A stretch of 64,000 bases of DNA from JBBDXS01 sp040902195 (GTDB lineage Bacteria > Chloroflexota > Dehalococcoidia > DSTF01 > RBG-16-68-14), in assembly GCA_040902195.1 (NCBI GenBank), contig JBBDXS010000018.1:1-64000 (forward strand). Reading direction: 5' to 3'. Positions within the stretch are counted from its first letter, which is position 1; every line of letters starts with the position of its first letter. Shown in pieces: positions 1-7,962 of the stretch. A program made the position numbers and the translations under genes. Under the pieces are notes generated by a model. The model saw nothing but the letters and a program-made list of their open reading frames with translations, had not been told where the DNA came from and ran no database searches.

Positions 1-168
1 GACGTGACGCTTGTGCTGCAGTTCAAGGCGGCCCTCATCGGCTCGCTGGTGAACGAGCCCAGCGGTGACGTGAACAACAACGGACAGCTCACCAGCGTGG
101 ACGCAGCGCTCATGCTGCAGCGCATAGCGGACCTGATTCCGGCATCCGCCCTGGTCTGTCCGGCCTAA
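1..168 (+). CDS. C-terminal end of a secreted dockerin-domain protein (5' cut by window)
   Basis: The frame starting at base 1 runs without a stop for 55 codons to TAA at 166-168. It shows one full type I dockerin repeat, with the calcium-loop signature GDVNNNGQLTSVDAALMLQ followed by RIADLIP, and before it the end of a first repeat (VTLVLQFKAALIGSLV). This matches the usual two-repeat C-terminal dockerin, so the missing upstream part is probably a secreted protein. Two other dockerin sequences occur in the window (near 2.7 kb and 24.3 kb), and a cohesin-like protein lies at 54.6 kb. What the rest of the protein does cannot be told. A strong hairpin follows 22 bases after the stop. Confidence 0.85.
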   Translation, partial: DVTLVLQFKAALIGSLVNEPSGDVNNNGQLTSVDAALMLQRIADLIPASALVCPA

Positions 169-190
169 CTCCGAACTCCGGAACGAATGC

Positions 191-220
191 GAAGGCCCCC
201 CGAGCAATCGGGGGGCCTTC
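191..220. terminator. bidirectional intrinsic terminator
   Basis: An 11-bp G/C-rich perfect stem (191-201 with 210-220) encloses an 8-base loop. It sits between the convergent dockerin gene (plus) and capsid gene (minus), so it can end transcription from both sides. Confidence 0.8.
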
Positions 221-244
221 CTCTTGCGCCCGCCGCATCTTTCG

Positions 245-1144
245 CTACGGACGGACACCGATCAGGCGCGAGAGCGACAGCGTGCTCAGCACCGCGATCG
301 CCGTGTACGACTTCACGCGATGCCGCGTCGCGTCCTTGTCCTGCAGGTCACCGATGCGGTCCACCTGCACCATGTCCTCCGCCGTCAGACCTACGACGCC
401 CTGGTCCGGCTCCCCCATCGAGAAACAGTAGATCGTCGAGCAGTCGGTCGATGTGCCGACCGTCTTCGCGTCGGAGATGAAGTCGTTCACGAAGACCGGC
501 ACGCCGTTGTAGAGCTGCACCCACTCCAGGAACTCTCCCTGTCGCGTCTCCAGCATCGCGCCGCTGCTGCGGATCAGGCCCTGCAGCGTCCGCCGGCTCC
601 GCCGCGACATCATCAGCGCGATGTTCTTCGTCTTCACCGCGTCGATCAGCTCGTCGAGCTTCGCCAGCGTCAACGTCGCGCCGTTCGTGCCCATCGAGAC
701 CGTCTGCGAGCCCGGCAGCGCGCCGCAGATCTTGTCGACGCCATCGAAGGACTTCGCGTCGACCGCCGTATCGCCGTTGATGAAGGTGTCTGCCCACTTG
801 CGGGCGAGCGCCTTCGCCTTCTGCTGCACGACCGCCGCCTCGATGTCCTGCACGCGGCTCCGGCTCGCCTGGATGAAGTTGTCGACATCCGCGTCGCCGC
901 CCAGGATCTTGAGCTGAACGGACACCTGCGTGAAGTCCGGCGTGCTCTCCGTCCAGGTATCGCCCACGTTGAAGAACGAGATCGTGGGCTCTGTGTTGAG
1001 CCGGTTGTAGACGAAGTTGTTCCCCACCACCTCAATGAAGGGGAGCTGATCGAGTACGTGCTCCTCCTTGATGATCGTTTCGATCACCCCGGCTCGCACC
1101 ATGTCCGTCCCCAGCTTGGCCGACTCGGCCAGCGTCAGTGCCAT
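245..1144 (-). CDS. phage major capsid protein
   Basis: This 299-residue protein has the length and layout of HK97-fold major capsid proteins of the gp36-like structural family. Seen features are a helical N-terminus (ALTLAESAKLG), NRLNTEPTISFFNVGDTW, a spine-helix-like stretch with QASRSRVQDIEAAVVQQKAKAL, a central SRRSRRTLQGLIR segment, and a C-terminal GVPVFVNDFI and VKSYTAIAVLSTLSLSRL strand region. No frameshift or stop is visible, so the gene looks intact. It has a good ribosome site (GAGGAGGAAAG) just before the ATG. It is separated from the scaffold-like gene (2073-2561) by an unrelated plus-strand gene, unlike the tight head-gene order usual in phages. The assignment rests on pattern recognition only. 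Confidence 0.75.
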   Translation of the reverse strand: MALTLAESAKLGTDMVRAGVIETIIKEEHVLDQLPFIEVVGNNFVYNRLNTEPTISFFNVGDTWTESTPDFTQVSVQLKILGGDADVDNFIQASRSRVQDIEAAVVQQKAKALARKWADTFINGDTAVDAKSFDGVDKICGALPGSQTVSMGTNGATLTLAKLDELIDAVKTKNIALMMSRRSRRTLQGLIRSSGAMLETRQGEFLEWVQLYNGVPVFVNDFISDAKTVGTSTDCSTIYCFSMGEPDQGVVGLTAEDMVQVDRIGDLQDKDATRHRVKSYTAIAVLSTLSLSRLIGVRP

Positions 1145-1544
1145 GTCTTTCCTCCTCTGCGCTCTCTGCTACTGAACGATGGGCGCAAGACTACGCCTGA
1201 GGCGCGCGAGCGCCAAGACGCCGGTGTCACAGGACAGATGAAGGGACAGAAAACCTGCGGTCCTGCTAAGACGAACTCCCCGCACGAGAACCGCAAAGGG
1301 GCTGCTTGAGCTTCAGATCCCACAGGGCCGGACGATGGTATCGAGTGGAGATGAGCTTGCGGCCACCGAGCCGTAACAAACCGGCCCGCAGCGCGGATCT
1401 ATACGTGAGACGGCGTAGCGATACGCACGGCAGAGCTTCTTGCGGGGTGGACCGTAGAGGGAGGTTCGCGCACCCAGATTTCTCCCACAGGCCTGGTCCG
1501 CCTGATCAACGTCCCAATGTCTTTCTGCCTTATGGAGGTCCTAC

Positions 1545-1988
1545 ATGCCAAGGAAGCTACTGATCCCGGCCGTCATCCTTGGGCTCATCGCGGCGGCGAC
1601 GCTCCCGGCCCTGGCAGCCCACAACGGTAACAGCCAGGACCAAAACGTCGCCGTCTGCCACAAGGGCCACACGATCCACGTAGACGAACACGCTGTGCCG
1701 GCCCACATGCGCCACGGCGACACCGAGGGCCCCTGCTCCACCGCCGAGCCATCGGCGACACCGACCGCGGCGGGCGTTGCCACGGAGACACCCACGCCTG
1801 GCGAAGAGTCGACTGCGACGGCGACCGCGGAGCCCACTGTGGAGGCGACGATAACCCCAACCTCGGAAGAGCCTACGGCCACAGCCACTGAGGAGACCAT
1901 CACGGGCGCAAGCGAGAACCTCGAAGACGGTCATCATTCCAACCGTCCCGAGCATCCAGAACACCCGGAGCACCCGGAGCTTCCCTAG
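1545..1988 (+). CDS. small secreted Thr/Pro/Glu-rich protein with a Cys-His motif
   Basis: The 147-residue product starts with a clear signal peptide (hydrophobic core about residues 5-24, cleavage likely after LPALAA). A compact Cys/His segment follows, VCHKGHTIHVDEHAVPAHM, then RHGDTEGPC. This motif recurs in many secreted bacterial proteins and could bind a metal or form a disulfide. The remaining half is a low-complexity Thr/Pro/Glu/Ala linker ending in repeated PEHPEHPEHPE. An AGGTCC-type ribosome site precedes the ATG. The gene lies divergently between the capsid and scaffold-like genes and ends at a shared terminator. It has no phage character and is probably a host surface protein of unknown role. 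Confidence 0.75.
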   Translation: MPRKLLIPAVILGLIAAATLPALAAHNGNSQDQNVAVCHKGHTIHVDEHAVPAHMRHGDTEGPCSTAEPSATPTAAGVATETPTPGEESTATATAEPTVEATITPTSEEPTATATEETITGASENLEDGHHSNRPEHPEHPEHPELP

Positions 1989-2021
1989 CGCCGATCGGCA
2001 GTCTGACGCGTCCGTACTAAG

Positions 2022-2054
2022 GAGGCGAGCCCGCGACATGCGCGGGCTTGCCTC
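2022..2054. terminator. bidirectional intrinsic terminator
   Basis: A 14-bp stem (2022-2035 with 2041-2054, one G-U pair) with a 5-base loop lies between the convergent secreted-protein gene and the scaffold-like gene. Confidence 0.8.
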
Positions 2055-2072
2055 TCGTCTCTGCACACGGCG

Positions 2073-2561
2073 CTACGAGCGCGCCCGTTGCTCCAGGCCG
2101 AGGCGGATCTTCTCGTCCGCGCTCAACGTCGAGAGGTCCGGCCCCGAACGCGCAGGCGCGCCCACCGGCACGCGACCCGCCTGCGCCTCCGACTCGATGT
2201 GGCCGCGCACCTTCGCCACCGTCTCGCGCGCCCGCGTCAGCGCCTCCTCGATCTCCTCGATCGATTCGCCCGCAACGAGTTCCTCCGGCAGCTCGGGCGA
2301 CTGGCGCAGCACCAGCTCTCGATAGCGCAGCGCGGCGCCCCGCACGCGCTCCTCCAGCGCCGCCGCGCGCTCGTTCGCCGCCGAGAGCGCCCCTTCATGC
2401 GCCTCGCGCGCCGCCGATAGCTCGGCGCGCAGCTCGGCCATCTGCGTCTCGAGCTGCGCTGCGCGCGCCGCGCGATCGGCCGTCGACTCGCGCAGCGCCT
2501 CCAGCTCGGCGCGCGCCGCCGCCAGCTCTTCCTCCAACGTCGCTACGTCCTCGTTACTCAC
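2073..2561 (-). CDS. putative phage scaffolding protein (coiled coil)
   Basis: I place the start at the GTG at 2561, because an AAGGAGG site (2570-2576) lies at ideal spacing; the upstream ATG at 2627 has none. The 162-residue product is almost wholly helical and charged. A long Ala/Glu/Arg heptad coiled coil covers about residues 5-75 (LEEELAAARAELEALRE), then come a hydrophobic block (YRELVLRQSPELPEELV), a second helix (IEEIEEALTRARETVAKVRGHI), and a C-terminal DLSTLSADEKIRLGLEQR. This pattern (coiled coil, acidic, short basic end) is typical of phage scaffolds, and the next phage gene downstream on the strand is the capsid gene. The function is inferred from shape and context. Confidence 0.6.
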   Translation of the reverse strand: MSNEDVATLEEELAAARAELEALRESTADRAARAAQLETQMAELRAELSAAREAHEGALSAANERAAALEERVRGAALRYRELVLRQSPELPEELVAGESIEEIEEALTRARETVAKVRGHIESEAQAGRVPVGAPARSGPDLSTLSADEKIRLGLEQRARS

Positions 2562-2666
2562 GATACGTTCCTCCTTTTCGATACGAGATATCGCATCGAA
2601 CGTAGGCGCGCGCGGGAGGTGCGCCAAGGGGCGCGTGTCACCGCTGCGGGGTAGTAGGCAGAGAGT

Positions 2667-2808
2667 TTACGGGAGAGGGCACTCCGGCGGGAACCGGCAG
2701 ACCGGGACTGGCAGCCGATCGACCAGGCCGGCGACGAACTGCAGAACGAGTGCGGCGTCTCTGCTATCGATGACGCCGTCGCCATTGACGTCCGCGACAC
2801 GCGGCCAG
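2667..2808 (-). pseudogene. detached dockerin-domain tail (probable frameshift remnant)
   Basis: Reading the minus strand to a TAA at 2667-2669 gives a good dockerin repeat, VADVNGDGVIDSRDAALVLQ followed by FVAGLVDRLP and a Cys-containing end. This frame opens only after an in-frame TGA at about 2809 and has no start codon or ribosome site. It is offset by one base from the ORF at 2764-3255, which runs into the same DNA and ends in a random Arg-rich tail. The simplest reading is a frameshift near 2800 that cut a dockerin off its protein. Confidence 0.55.
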
Positions 2809-3255
2809 GGAGCGCGGCGCGCGGACGCTCACCGCGCCTTCGTCGGGATCGGCGGGCGTGGTCTCAACTGTTGAGATCGCCTCGTAGAGGTGATCGCTGC
2901 TGCGCGGGGCGCGGCGGGTGCCCTCCGGCTGGTTGCGGCGGATGGCGACGGCTTCGATCTGCGTATCCGTGGGGGCGGGCTTGCCCTCGGCGCGCAGCCT
3001 CCTGGCGCGGCGCTGCAGGCGGTGGGCGGTGACCGCCACCCAGTGCTCTACCTCCGCCTCGTCCTGCACGCCGGCCATGCCAACCACCACGTCCTCATCG
3101 CTCGTTGACTCGACGACGACCCAGAATCGTGGGAACGCCTGATCGATGGTCCTGAGATCTGCTGGGAGCCGAGCCGGACGCGAGGCCACTCCGGAAGCGC
3201 GCGGGGTCCGGGCGTAGAGCCACTCGATCTGTTGCTGATCTGAAGGCGCAAACAC
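2764..3255 (-). CDS. hypothetical protein, possibly frameshifted before a dockerin tail
   Basis: The 163-residue ORF begins with GTG at 3255. Its middle has a strand-like block, RFWVVVESTSDEDVVVGMAG, followed by a basic helix (AHRLQRRARRLRAEG). This weakly recalls a degraded GNAT acetyltransferase core, but no acetyl-CoA motif is convincing. The last ~17 residues (AACRGRQWRRRHR) are the wrong-frame translation of the dockerin sequence described at 2667-2808. No clear ribosome site precedes the start and no signal peptide is present, which is odd for a dockerin protein. It may be a pseudogene. I do not recognise its family. Confidence 0.35.
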   Translation of the reverse strand: MFAPSDQQQIEWLYARTPRASGVASRPARLPADLRTIDQAFPRFWVVVESTSDEDVVVGMAGVQDEAEVEHWVAVTAHRLQRRARRLRAEGKPAPTDTQIEAVAIRRNQPEGTRRAPRSSDHLYEAISTVETTPADPDEGAVSVRAPRSLAACRGRQWRRRHR

Positions 3256-3525
3256 GCGGGTGGTTCGAACTGGTGAGGTCGCGACCGTTGACGCTACTCC
3301 CGAGTCAGCTACGGCACAAGTGCGAGGTGACGCCTCTCGTCCAGCGGTGGGCCTGCGACGCCCCTGGGCTCGCTGAGAAACCGAGCATCTGAAACCTCTC
3401 GACTTTCATGGCGGACGGCCGTTAATGGCTACGTTACACCTATCACCGGAGCAGTTCCCTAGCCAGCGCGCCAGCTAGCACCACGGAGGCCAGCGTTGTC
3501 ACCGTGGCACAGGAGGAGCGGTACC

Positions 3526-4113
3526 TCACTGGAGTAATTCTTGAGCCAGAGCCGTGATGCGAGCGGTTTCGACGTCTTCACCGTTTGTCAGTACTGAGAT
3601 GCTCACCGCCCTCGCCGCCGTCCGCGCCAACAAGATAGTCTGGCCCGTATATGGTTTGCCTTCGTGTGTGAACGCGACGTCCGAGATCCAGAACATCTTC
3701 GCCTCGTCGCCGACCTCGACCAGGTCCGCCGCCGACCACTCGGCACCCTGCGTTTCACGTAAGTTCGTTGCTAGTTGAATCTCGTAACCTGGCGGCGAGA
3801 GAGAGTGGACACTCAGCAGTGCGGCGTCCCCCAAGTATCGGCACGTCGCAAGGCGGCCAAGGTCGGCGTCGGGCTCCGCTTCCGTCAAGACCGAGTTGTC
3901 GCCTGCTAACGACTCGACGTCCGCGGCCGGGATGCCAGCGCAGAACCCATCCGCGGCGGAGGGTGCTAGCGTCGCAGCCGCCGAATTAGGCGTGTCGGAA
4001 ATCTGTTCTGAAGTAGGGTCCGTTGACGGCGAAGTCGATTCTCCGCCGCCGCAGCCGGTGATTGCTATTACAGCAATTACCGATAACAACGCGATGAAAG
4101 CCCTTGCTGGCAT
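3526..4113 (-). CDS. lipoprotein of DUF3558-like type
   Basis: The 195-residue product has a lipoprotein signal peptide with lipobox ITGC (Cys21), then a Ser/Thr/Pro linker. The folded part starts with FCAGIPAADVESLAG, followed by RLATCRYLGDAALLSVHSL and a C-terminal strand/helix region (TGQTILLARTAARAVSISVL). The paired cysteines and alternating strands recall the DUF3558 lipoproteins common in Gram-positive bacteria; this is a resemblance, not a proven match. It should be membrane-anchored on the outer face. The gene stands alone, and two inverted repeats lie about 100-150 bases upstream of its start. Confidence 0.65.
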   Translation of the reverse strand: MPARAFIALLSVIAVIAITGCGGGESTSPSTDPTSEQISDTPNSAAATLAPSAADGFCAGIPAADVESLAGDNSVLTEAEPDADLGRLATCRYLGDAALLSVHSLSPPGYEIQLATNLRETQGAEWSAADLVEVGDEAKMFWISDVAFTHEGKPYTGQTILLARTAARAVSISVLTNGEDVETARITALAQELLQ

Positions 4114-4218
4114 GCTGAATCCTCCTCAAACACGCAGTACCTCGCGCGTACCAGCCTGCGTGGCGCCGCGATGTCCTGCTCACGATCCCTGGGAGAGAGT
4201 TGTCCGACGAAAGCCCTC

Positions 4219-4265
4219 GGGTTGACACAACCCCCTCGATAACTACGCGGGGACGTAGTTATCGA
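4219..4265. promoter_or_regulatory. two adjacent inverted repeats upstream of the lipoprotein gene
   Basis: A 6-bp arm repeat (GGGTTG-ACA-CAACCC, 4219-4233) is followed by a perfect 12-bp inverted repeat (4236-4247 with 4254-4265, loop CGGGGA). Both lie upstream of the minus-strand lipoprotein start at 4113. The longer one is A/T-richer than its surroundings and has no T-run, so an operator or RNA structure is as likely as a terminator. Confidence 0.5.
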
Positions 4266-4623
4266 ACTTTCCTCGGCTGACGGCGCAAGCGTAACACACC
4301 CGATGGGCGCTGTCTACGAGATCGATCATGCACCAACCGCACCAGCTATCCGCATCCTGCCCGCGCAGGGCCGTAGAAACCACATGGAAGTTAGGGGGTT
4401 GTTCTTGTTCTCAAGCTAGTAGAAATAGAACTAACAACTTGCTGGTGGTTTCAAGCGCCCCGCCCCAGCAGGATCGCAAGTCCGGCCACTCCTGCTCGCT
4501 TCCAAGGGACATTGTTGTGCATGAGCCGCCCTTCGTACCGCCGCCTCGACGGTGCGAGAAGTATACGCGATGCTGCGCCCCGAGGCGCAAGGGCGCATCA
4601 GTCCCGCTGCGCGTGGAGCGTAC
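4266..4623. other. intergenic stretch without recognisable gene
   Basis: No ORF here has a plausible start, ribosome site or protein-like composition, and no RNA gene is recognised. The part from about 4380 to 4450 is A/T-richer than its surroundings. The stretch follows the stop of the HlyIII-family gene at 4624 on the minus strand. Confidence 0.5.
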
Positions 4624-5292
4624 TTAGACGATATAGACGAGGATCGCCGCGTAGTGGACGGCGCTGCCCGCCACGACCAGCGCGTGGAAGATCTCGTGGT
4701 AGCCGAAGATGCGCGGCCACGGATTCGGCCGGCCGGCGGCGTAAATGATGCCGCCGGCCGTGTAGAGCGCGCCGCCGATCATGAGCATCAACAGCGGCCC
4801 ACCGGCATAGTGCGCGAGCACCTCCGAGACGGCAACGACGCCGACCCAGCCGAGACCGACGTAGAGCGCAACGCTCAGCCACTTCGGCGATTCAGGCCAG
4901 GCAATCTTGAGCAGGGTCCCCGTGCCCGCCAGGCTCCACACCACGGCGAGAATCGGGATGCCCCAGGCCAGGCTGACATCGAGGCAGAACGGCGTGTACG
5001 TGCCGGCGATGAGCACGAAGATCATCGCGTGGTCGACGCGCTTGGCGGTGCGTCGCAGGCTCGTGTTCCAGGCGATGCGGTGGTATGTCGTACTGCTCAT
5101 GTAGAGCAGGATCAGGCTCGTAGCGAAGACCGCGCCGCCGACGTACTCAGCGGGCGAATCGGCCTGTAGCAGCAGCCACACCGCGCCCGCAATCGCGGCC
5201 ACGAGCGCGCCCACATGCAAAAAGCCGCGCAACGCCGGACGCATCTCGATTGAGGCAGACTCCGAGTGCACGGCGGACTCGAACGTGGACAT
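4624..5292 (-). CDS. trhA: hemolysin III / PAQR-family membrane protein
   Basis: The protein has 222 residues with seven predicted membrane helices and carries the family's zinc-site residues. The N-terminal motif is SSTTYHR with HIS in place, the middle motif is VDHAMIFVLIAGTYTPF, and the C-terminal motif is GYHEIFHALVVAGSAVHYAA (HxxxH). Relatives of this UPF0073/YqfA group act in membrane-fluidity homeostasis, and the hemolytic role in the name is not general. I choose the ATG at 5292, preceded by AAGGAGA, over the GTG 21 bases upstream. It stands alone on the minus strand. Confidence 0.9.
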   Translation of the reverse strand: MSTFESAVHSESASIEMRPALRGFLHVGALVAAIAGAVWLLLQADSPAEYVGGAVFATSLILLYMSSTTYHRIAWNTSLRRTAKRVDHAMIFVLIAGTYTPFCLDVSLAWGIPILAVVWSLAGTGTLLKIAWPESPKWLSVALYVGLGWVGVVAVSEVLAHYAGGPLLMLMIGGALYTAGGIIYAAGRPNPWPRIFGYHEIFHALVVAGSAVHYAAILVYIV

Positions 5293-5483
5293 CGTCTCCT
5301 TCGAAGCTACCACCGCTTTAGAGGCCTGTCAATCGGCAAAACGGCGTACCAACGCCGATTTGCCCAGCCTCAGAGTCTGTCATCCGGAGCCGCGTGGGGC
5401 GGGGAGCGCCGGTGGGCCGGGAACCAAGACCCCGTCGATTCGAATCAAATACCGTGGCGAGGTTGCAACTCTGGAGGCGACCC

Positions 5484-5508
5484 CGTGTTAGACTTCGGGC
5501 GGCCTGGG
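5484..5508 (+). promoter_or_regulatory. extended -10 promoter, one of two near-identical copies
   Basis: TGTTAGACT (5486-5494) fits an extended -10. The 20 bases 5489-5508 are identical to 7968-7987, upstream of the lipoprotein gene at 8041. It lies 14 bases before the start of the zinc-ribbon gene at 5522. Confidence 0.6.
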
Positions 5509-5521
5509 AGGGAGGTGGCCG

Positions 5522-6304
5522 TTGGCGTACTGTCGCAACTGTGGCCTAGCGATCAGCGATACGGATCAGTTCTGCAGTGGCTGCGGTCAGGTGCAGACAA
5601 CCGCGCCGAGCAGCGCGCCACCCGCCCGCGCCGGATTCGACGACGTGCCGAAGTGGTTCGGCTGGGTATCGCTCCCCGTCGGCGTTCTCACCAGCGCCAT
5701 AGGACTTGGACTCTACTCCTGGTGGGGATACCGCCGTGGTCGACGCGACGGAGTTGGCAGGCAGTCGACTGTGGAGCCGTACGCCAACCTCGGCTGGCGG
5801 ATCGTCGGCTGGGGCCTCGTAGCGCTCATTCCCTTTGCAGGATGGTACGCGGTCGTCCACGTTCCCACGTTGTGCTACAAGCACGGCCTGCGCGTCGGCG
5901 CTAAGACGGGTAACGCTCCATCTGCTTTCACGTCGCTGCCGGCATTCGGTGCGGCCCTGGCTGTTCCCGTGGCCGCAGTCCTGGCAACCGCAATCACCAT
6001 TGGCGTCGTGATCGGATTCCCGGACGAGGCCTCCCCGCGCCGTGATCCACCCAGCCGGTCGTTGCCGGTGGACACTGGCCCACGGCTCACCGGCGGTGAA
6101 GCCGCTGCCAAGGGCGAGGCCTACCTGCGACGAGAGCTATCGGAGAGGGGCACCACCGGCATCTCTCTCGCGTGCGACGCGGAGGACTTCAACACCGGCA
6201 CAGAGGACTGGATCGTGCTGTGCGTGCTTGCTGGCCCCGCGAGGGCTGCGGATGTTCGCCTACGCGTTGATGATGCGACGGGCCTGGTGACATTGATCCA
6301 GTAG
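5522..6304 (+). CDS. zinc-ribbon membrane protein of unknown function
   Basis: The 260-residue product starts with TTG at 5522, supported by GGGAGGTGG just upstream. It opens with a short zinc ribbon (CRNCG and CSGCG, residues 4-22), then a Pro/Ala linker. Four hydrophobic segments follow (about 45-68, 92-112, 142-160, 160-172), and a C-terminal soluble domain (residues ~190-260) begins GGEAAAKGEAYLRREL and contains a Cys pair. Zinc-ribbon plus membrane layouts are common in Chloroflexota and Actinobacteria with no agreed role. The promoter is the duplicated extended -10 element described at 5484. Confidence 0.75.
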   Translation: MAYCRNCGLAISDTDQFCSGCGQVQTTAPSSAPPARAGFDDVPKWFGWVSLPVGVLTSAIGLGLYSWWGYRRGRRDGVGRQSTVEPYANLGWRIVGWGLVALIPFAGWYAVVHVPTLCYKHGLRVGAKTGNAPSAFTSLPAFGAALAVPVAAVLATAITIGVVIGFPDEASPRRDPPSRSLPVDTGPRLTGGEAAAKGEAYLRRELSERGTTGISLACDAEDFNTGTEDWIVLCVLAGPARAADVRLRVDDATGLVTLIQ

Positions 6305-6517
6305 CTAGCCCTGCTGCGGTCGCCGGAAGATCAACGTCAGCACGGGCTGATCGCCAAGCGTCCAGAGATCGTGCGATACCAACTCCCAATCCTCTCCTTG
6401 CAGCAGCTTCCGCGCGGCATGTACGTACTCGCCCAGGTTCCCCAGGTCGGATAGCTCCGATCCCTGCGTCAGCTTCACCGGCGTCGCCGACGCTGCGTAC
6501 TCCCAATCCTGCATCAT
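6305..6517 (-). CDS. small protein resembling DUF4177
   Basis: The 70-residue product begins MQDWEYAAS and contains GEDWELVSHDLWTL and VLTLIFRRP. The DWEY...WELVS...L.FRRP pattern is that of the small DUF4177-type proteins (one sheet plus a helix), whose role is unknown. An AAGGAGG site precedes tandem ATG codons. Its stop is adjacent to that of the convergent zinc-ribbon gene, with no spacer. Confidence 0.6.
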   Translation of the reverse strand: MMQDWEYAASATPVKLTQGSELSDLGNLGEYVHAARKLLQGEDWELVSHDLWTLGDQPVLTLIFRRPQQG

Positions 6518-6541
6518 TGCCTCCTTCTCGATGGTCTCGCC

Positions 6542-6748
6542 CTAGCTTACCACCCGATCCGGCCCGTTCGCGCTCGCTGCCTCCTCGCTGACGCCCGCCG
6601 CCATCCGCTCCTGTTCGTCCAGCCAGCGCGCGAACTCCGCGTCCGGATCGGCCACGCCCAGCGCGTCGGCAGCGGGGCGGGCTATATAGATGATCGGCCT
6701 GGCGGCCCTCTCTGACCGGCGGGGCCGGTGTATCCGTCGGCCCGCATG
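6542..6748 (-). pseudogene. start-less ORF remnant, possibly the 3' end of a phage gene
   Basis: The minus strand is open between stops from 6748 to the TAG at 6542-6544. It encodes a protein-like acidic helix (ADALGVADPDAEF, then RWLDEQERMAAGVSEE) with normal codon use but no start codon or ribosome site. The 5' part overlaps the divergent HNH gene. It lies in the same orientation as the truncated portal gene 3 kb away. One speculative reading is that it is the portal's C-terminus, separated by an insertion and deletion. Confidence 0.35.
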
Positions 6749-7922
6749 CTATCGTGCGATCCGTAGACAGCGGAGGCGTGCAACGGGAACCACAATTCAG
6801 TCCTTGCTGGCAAAAGGTATTGACTCGGACATTGCGCGACGAGTGCAAGAGGCTGGATTCACGCTCGCGCGGCTGAAGCTTCTCACCCGTCCACAACTGC
6901 TGAAGCTAGGCCTAAGTCCGCGTGACGTACAAGCGATCCGCAAGGGAGCCCGTCCCCCAATTCCGTCCGATACTCTCCAACGCATCCTCTATGAATCTCG
7001 TCGGACTTGCTGCGCGTGTCGCGAACGCGGGGTATCCTATGTAGTTCATCACATACGCTCGTGGGCGGAATCTCATTCTCATGACGAAGCGAATCTCGTG
7101 CTTCTCTGTCTACCGTGCCACGACCAGGCTCATGCAAATCATGCCTTGTCGCAGAACCTGACCTCTGGACAACTCTTGCGCCACAAGGCAACCTGGCTCA
7201 AAGAAGTCGCGAAGGTCGATCATGATCGAGCACTCGGCCTTCTTCGTACTGATAGGGCGCAATGGGACTACATCAACGTGAGGAGGGTAATCGAGCTTCT
7301 GGCAAGCGCCGGAGTCTCCACTTCTTCTGGCCAACACTTCAAGACGCTGGTAAAAACGGGCGAAGTGAAGAAGGATGGTCTACCGACACTTTGTCGTCGC
7401 CAAGCTGGGCGTTACCGGCTTGAAGGTATCGAGACAATCAGGCTCTACCTCTACCTCAAGTCGCTTCTCGAGTTAGCGACTGAGAACCACCTAGTTCTCC
7501 TCTTAGACCCAGACGCCACCCGCAGTGAGATTGAGGCGTCGGCAAGGCCAGGCGCTATCTTAGCTGTGCAAGGGGCTTTTGACTTCAAGCGGTTGGACAC
7601 CACAATCAGCGGCCCGGGGCAGATGCGCCGAGGAAGGCGAACGTGGGGCGGCGTTAGCTTCGAGTTCGTGTTCGATGCGTACGAGCGCACCTCGGCATCC
7701 GCAGCCGAACACACTATGGGACACCGAGTCGCCACGGCGTTGCTGATCGTTCGTTCGACCGAGTCTCGGGGCAAGGCTCTATCGATCCAGTGTACTTGCC
7801 TGGCCATCGGCGTCGGATTCGACAGAGTCGTGCGGAAGGTACGTCCATCGTTTGCCGCTATGCTCGCGAAGAAGCAGGGTGAAGAAGATTGGGACGAAGA
7901 CGAGTTCTCAGATCGCGACTAA
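6690..7922 (+). CDS. HNH endonuclease-domain protein
   Basis: The 410-residue ORF has an HNH core at residues 106-147: CCAC, then VVHHIRSW, then NLVLLCLPCHDQAH. The two CxxC pairs would bind zinc, and the HH and final H form the catalytic site. Before it lies a helix-hairpin-like segment (LLAKGIDSDIARRVQEAGF, then LTRPQLLKLGLSPRDV). The 260-residue C-terminal part has strand-rich blocks (HLVLLLDPDA, SFEFVFDAYERT, VATALLIVRST) that I do not recognise. The first ~30 residues are Arg-rich and unlike the rest, so the true start may be further in; no ribosome site settles it. Its codon use is less GC-rich than its neighbours, which suggests transfer. Confidence 0.7.
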   Translation: MIGLAALSDRRGRCIRRPACYRAIRRQRRRATGTTIQSLLAKGIDSDIARRVQEAGFTLARLKLLTRPQLLKLGLSPRDVQAIRKGARPPIPSDTLQRILYESRRTCCACRERGVSYVVHHIRSWAESHSHDEANLVLLCLPCHDQAHANHALSQNLTSGQLLRHKATWLKEVAKVDHDRALGLLRTDRAQWDYINVRRVIELLASAGVSTSSGQHFKTLVKTGEVKKDGLPTLCRRQAGRYRLEGIETIRLYLYLKSLLELATENHLVLLLDPDATRSEIEASARPGAILAVQGAFDFKRLDTTISGPGQMRRGRRTWGGVSFEFVFDAYERTSASAAEHTMGHRVATALLIVRSTESRGKALSIQCTCLAIGVGFDRVVRKVRPSFAAMLAKKQGEEDWDEDEFSDRD

Positions 7923-7962
7923 GCCACCGCCGCCTGCTTCCATCGGCGCGGCGGCCCGCCGC

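Noticed and set aside
224..1309. 361-codon plus-strand ORF across the capsid gene
   Set aside because: Antisense to the capsid gene and Arg-rich; no family pattern.
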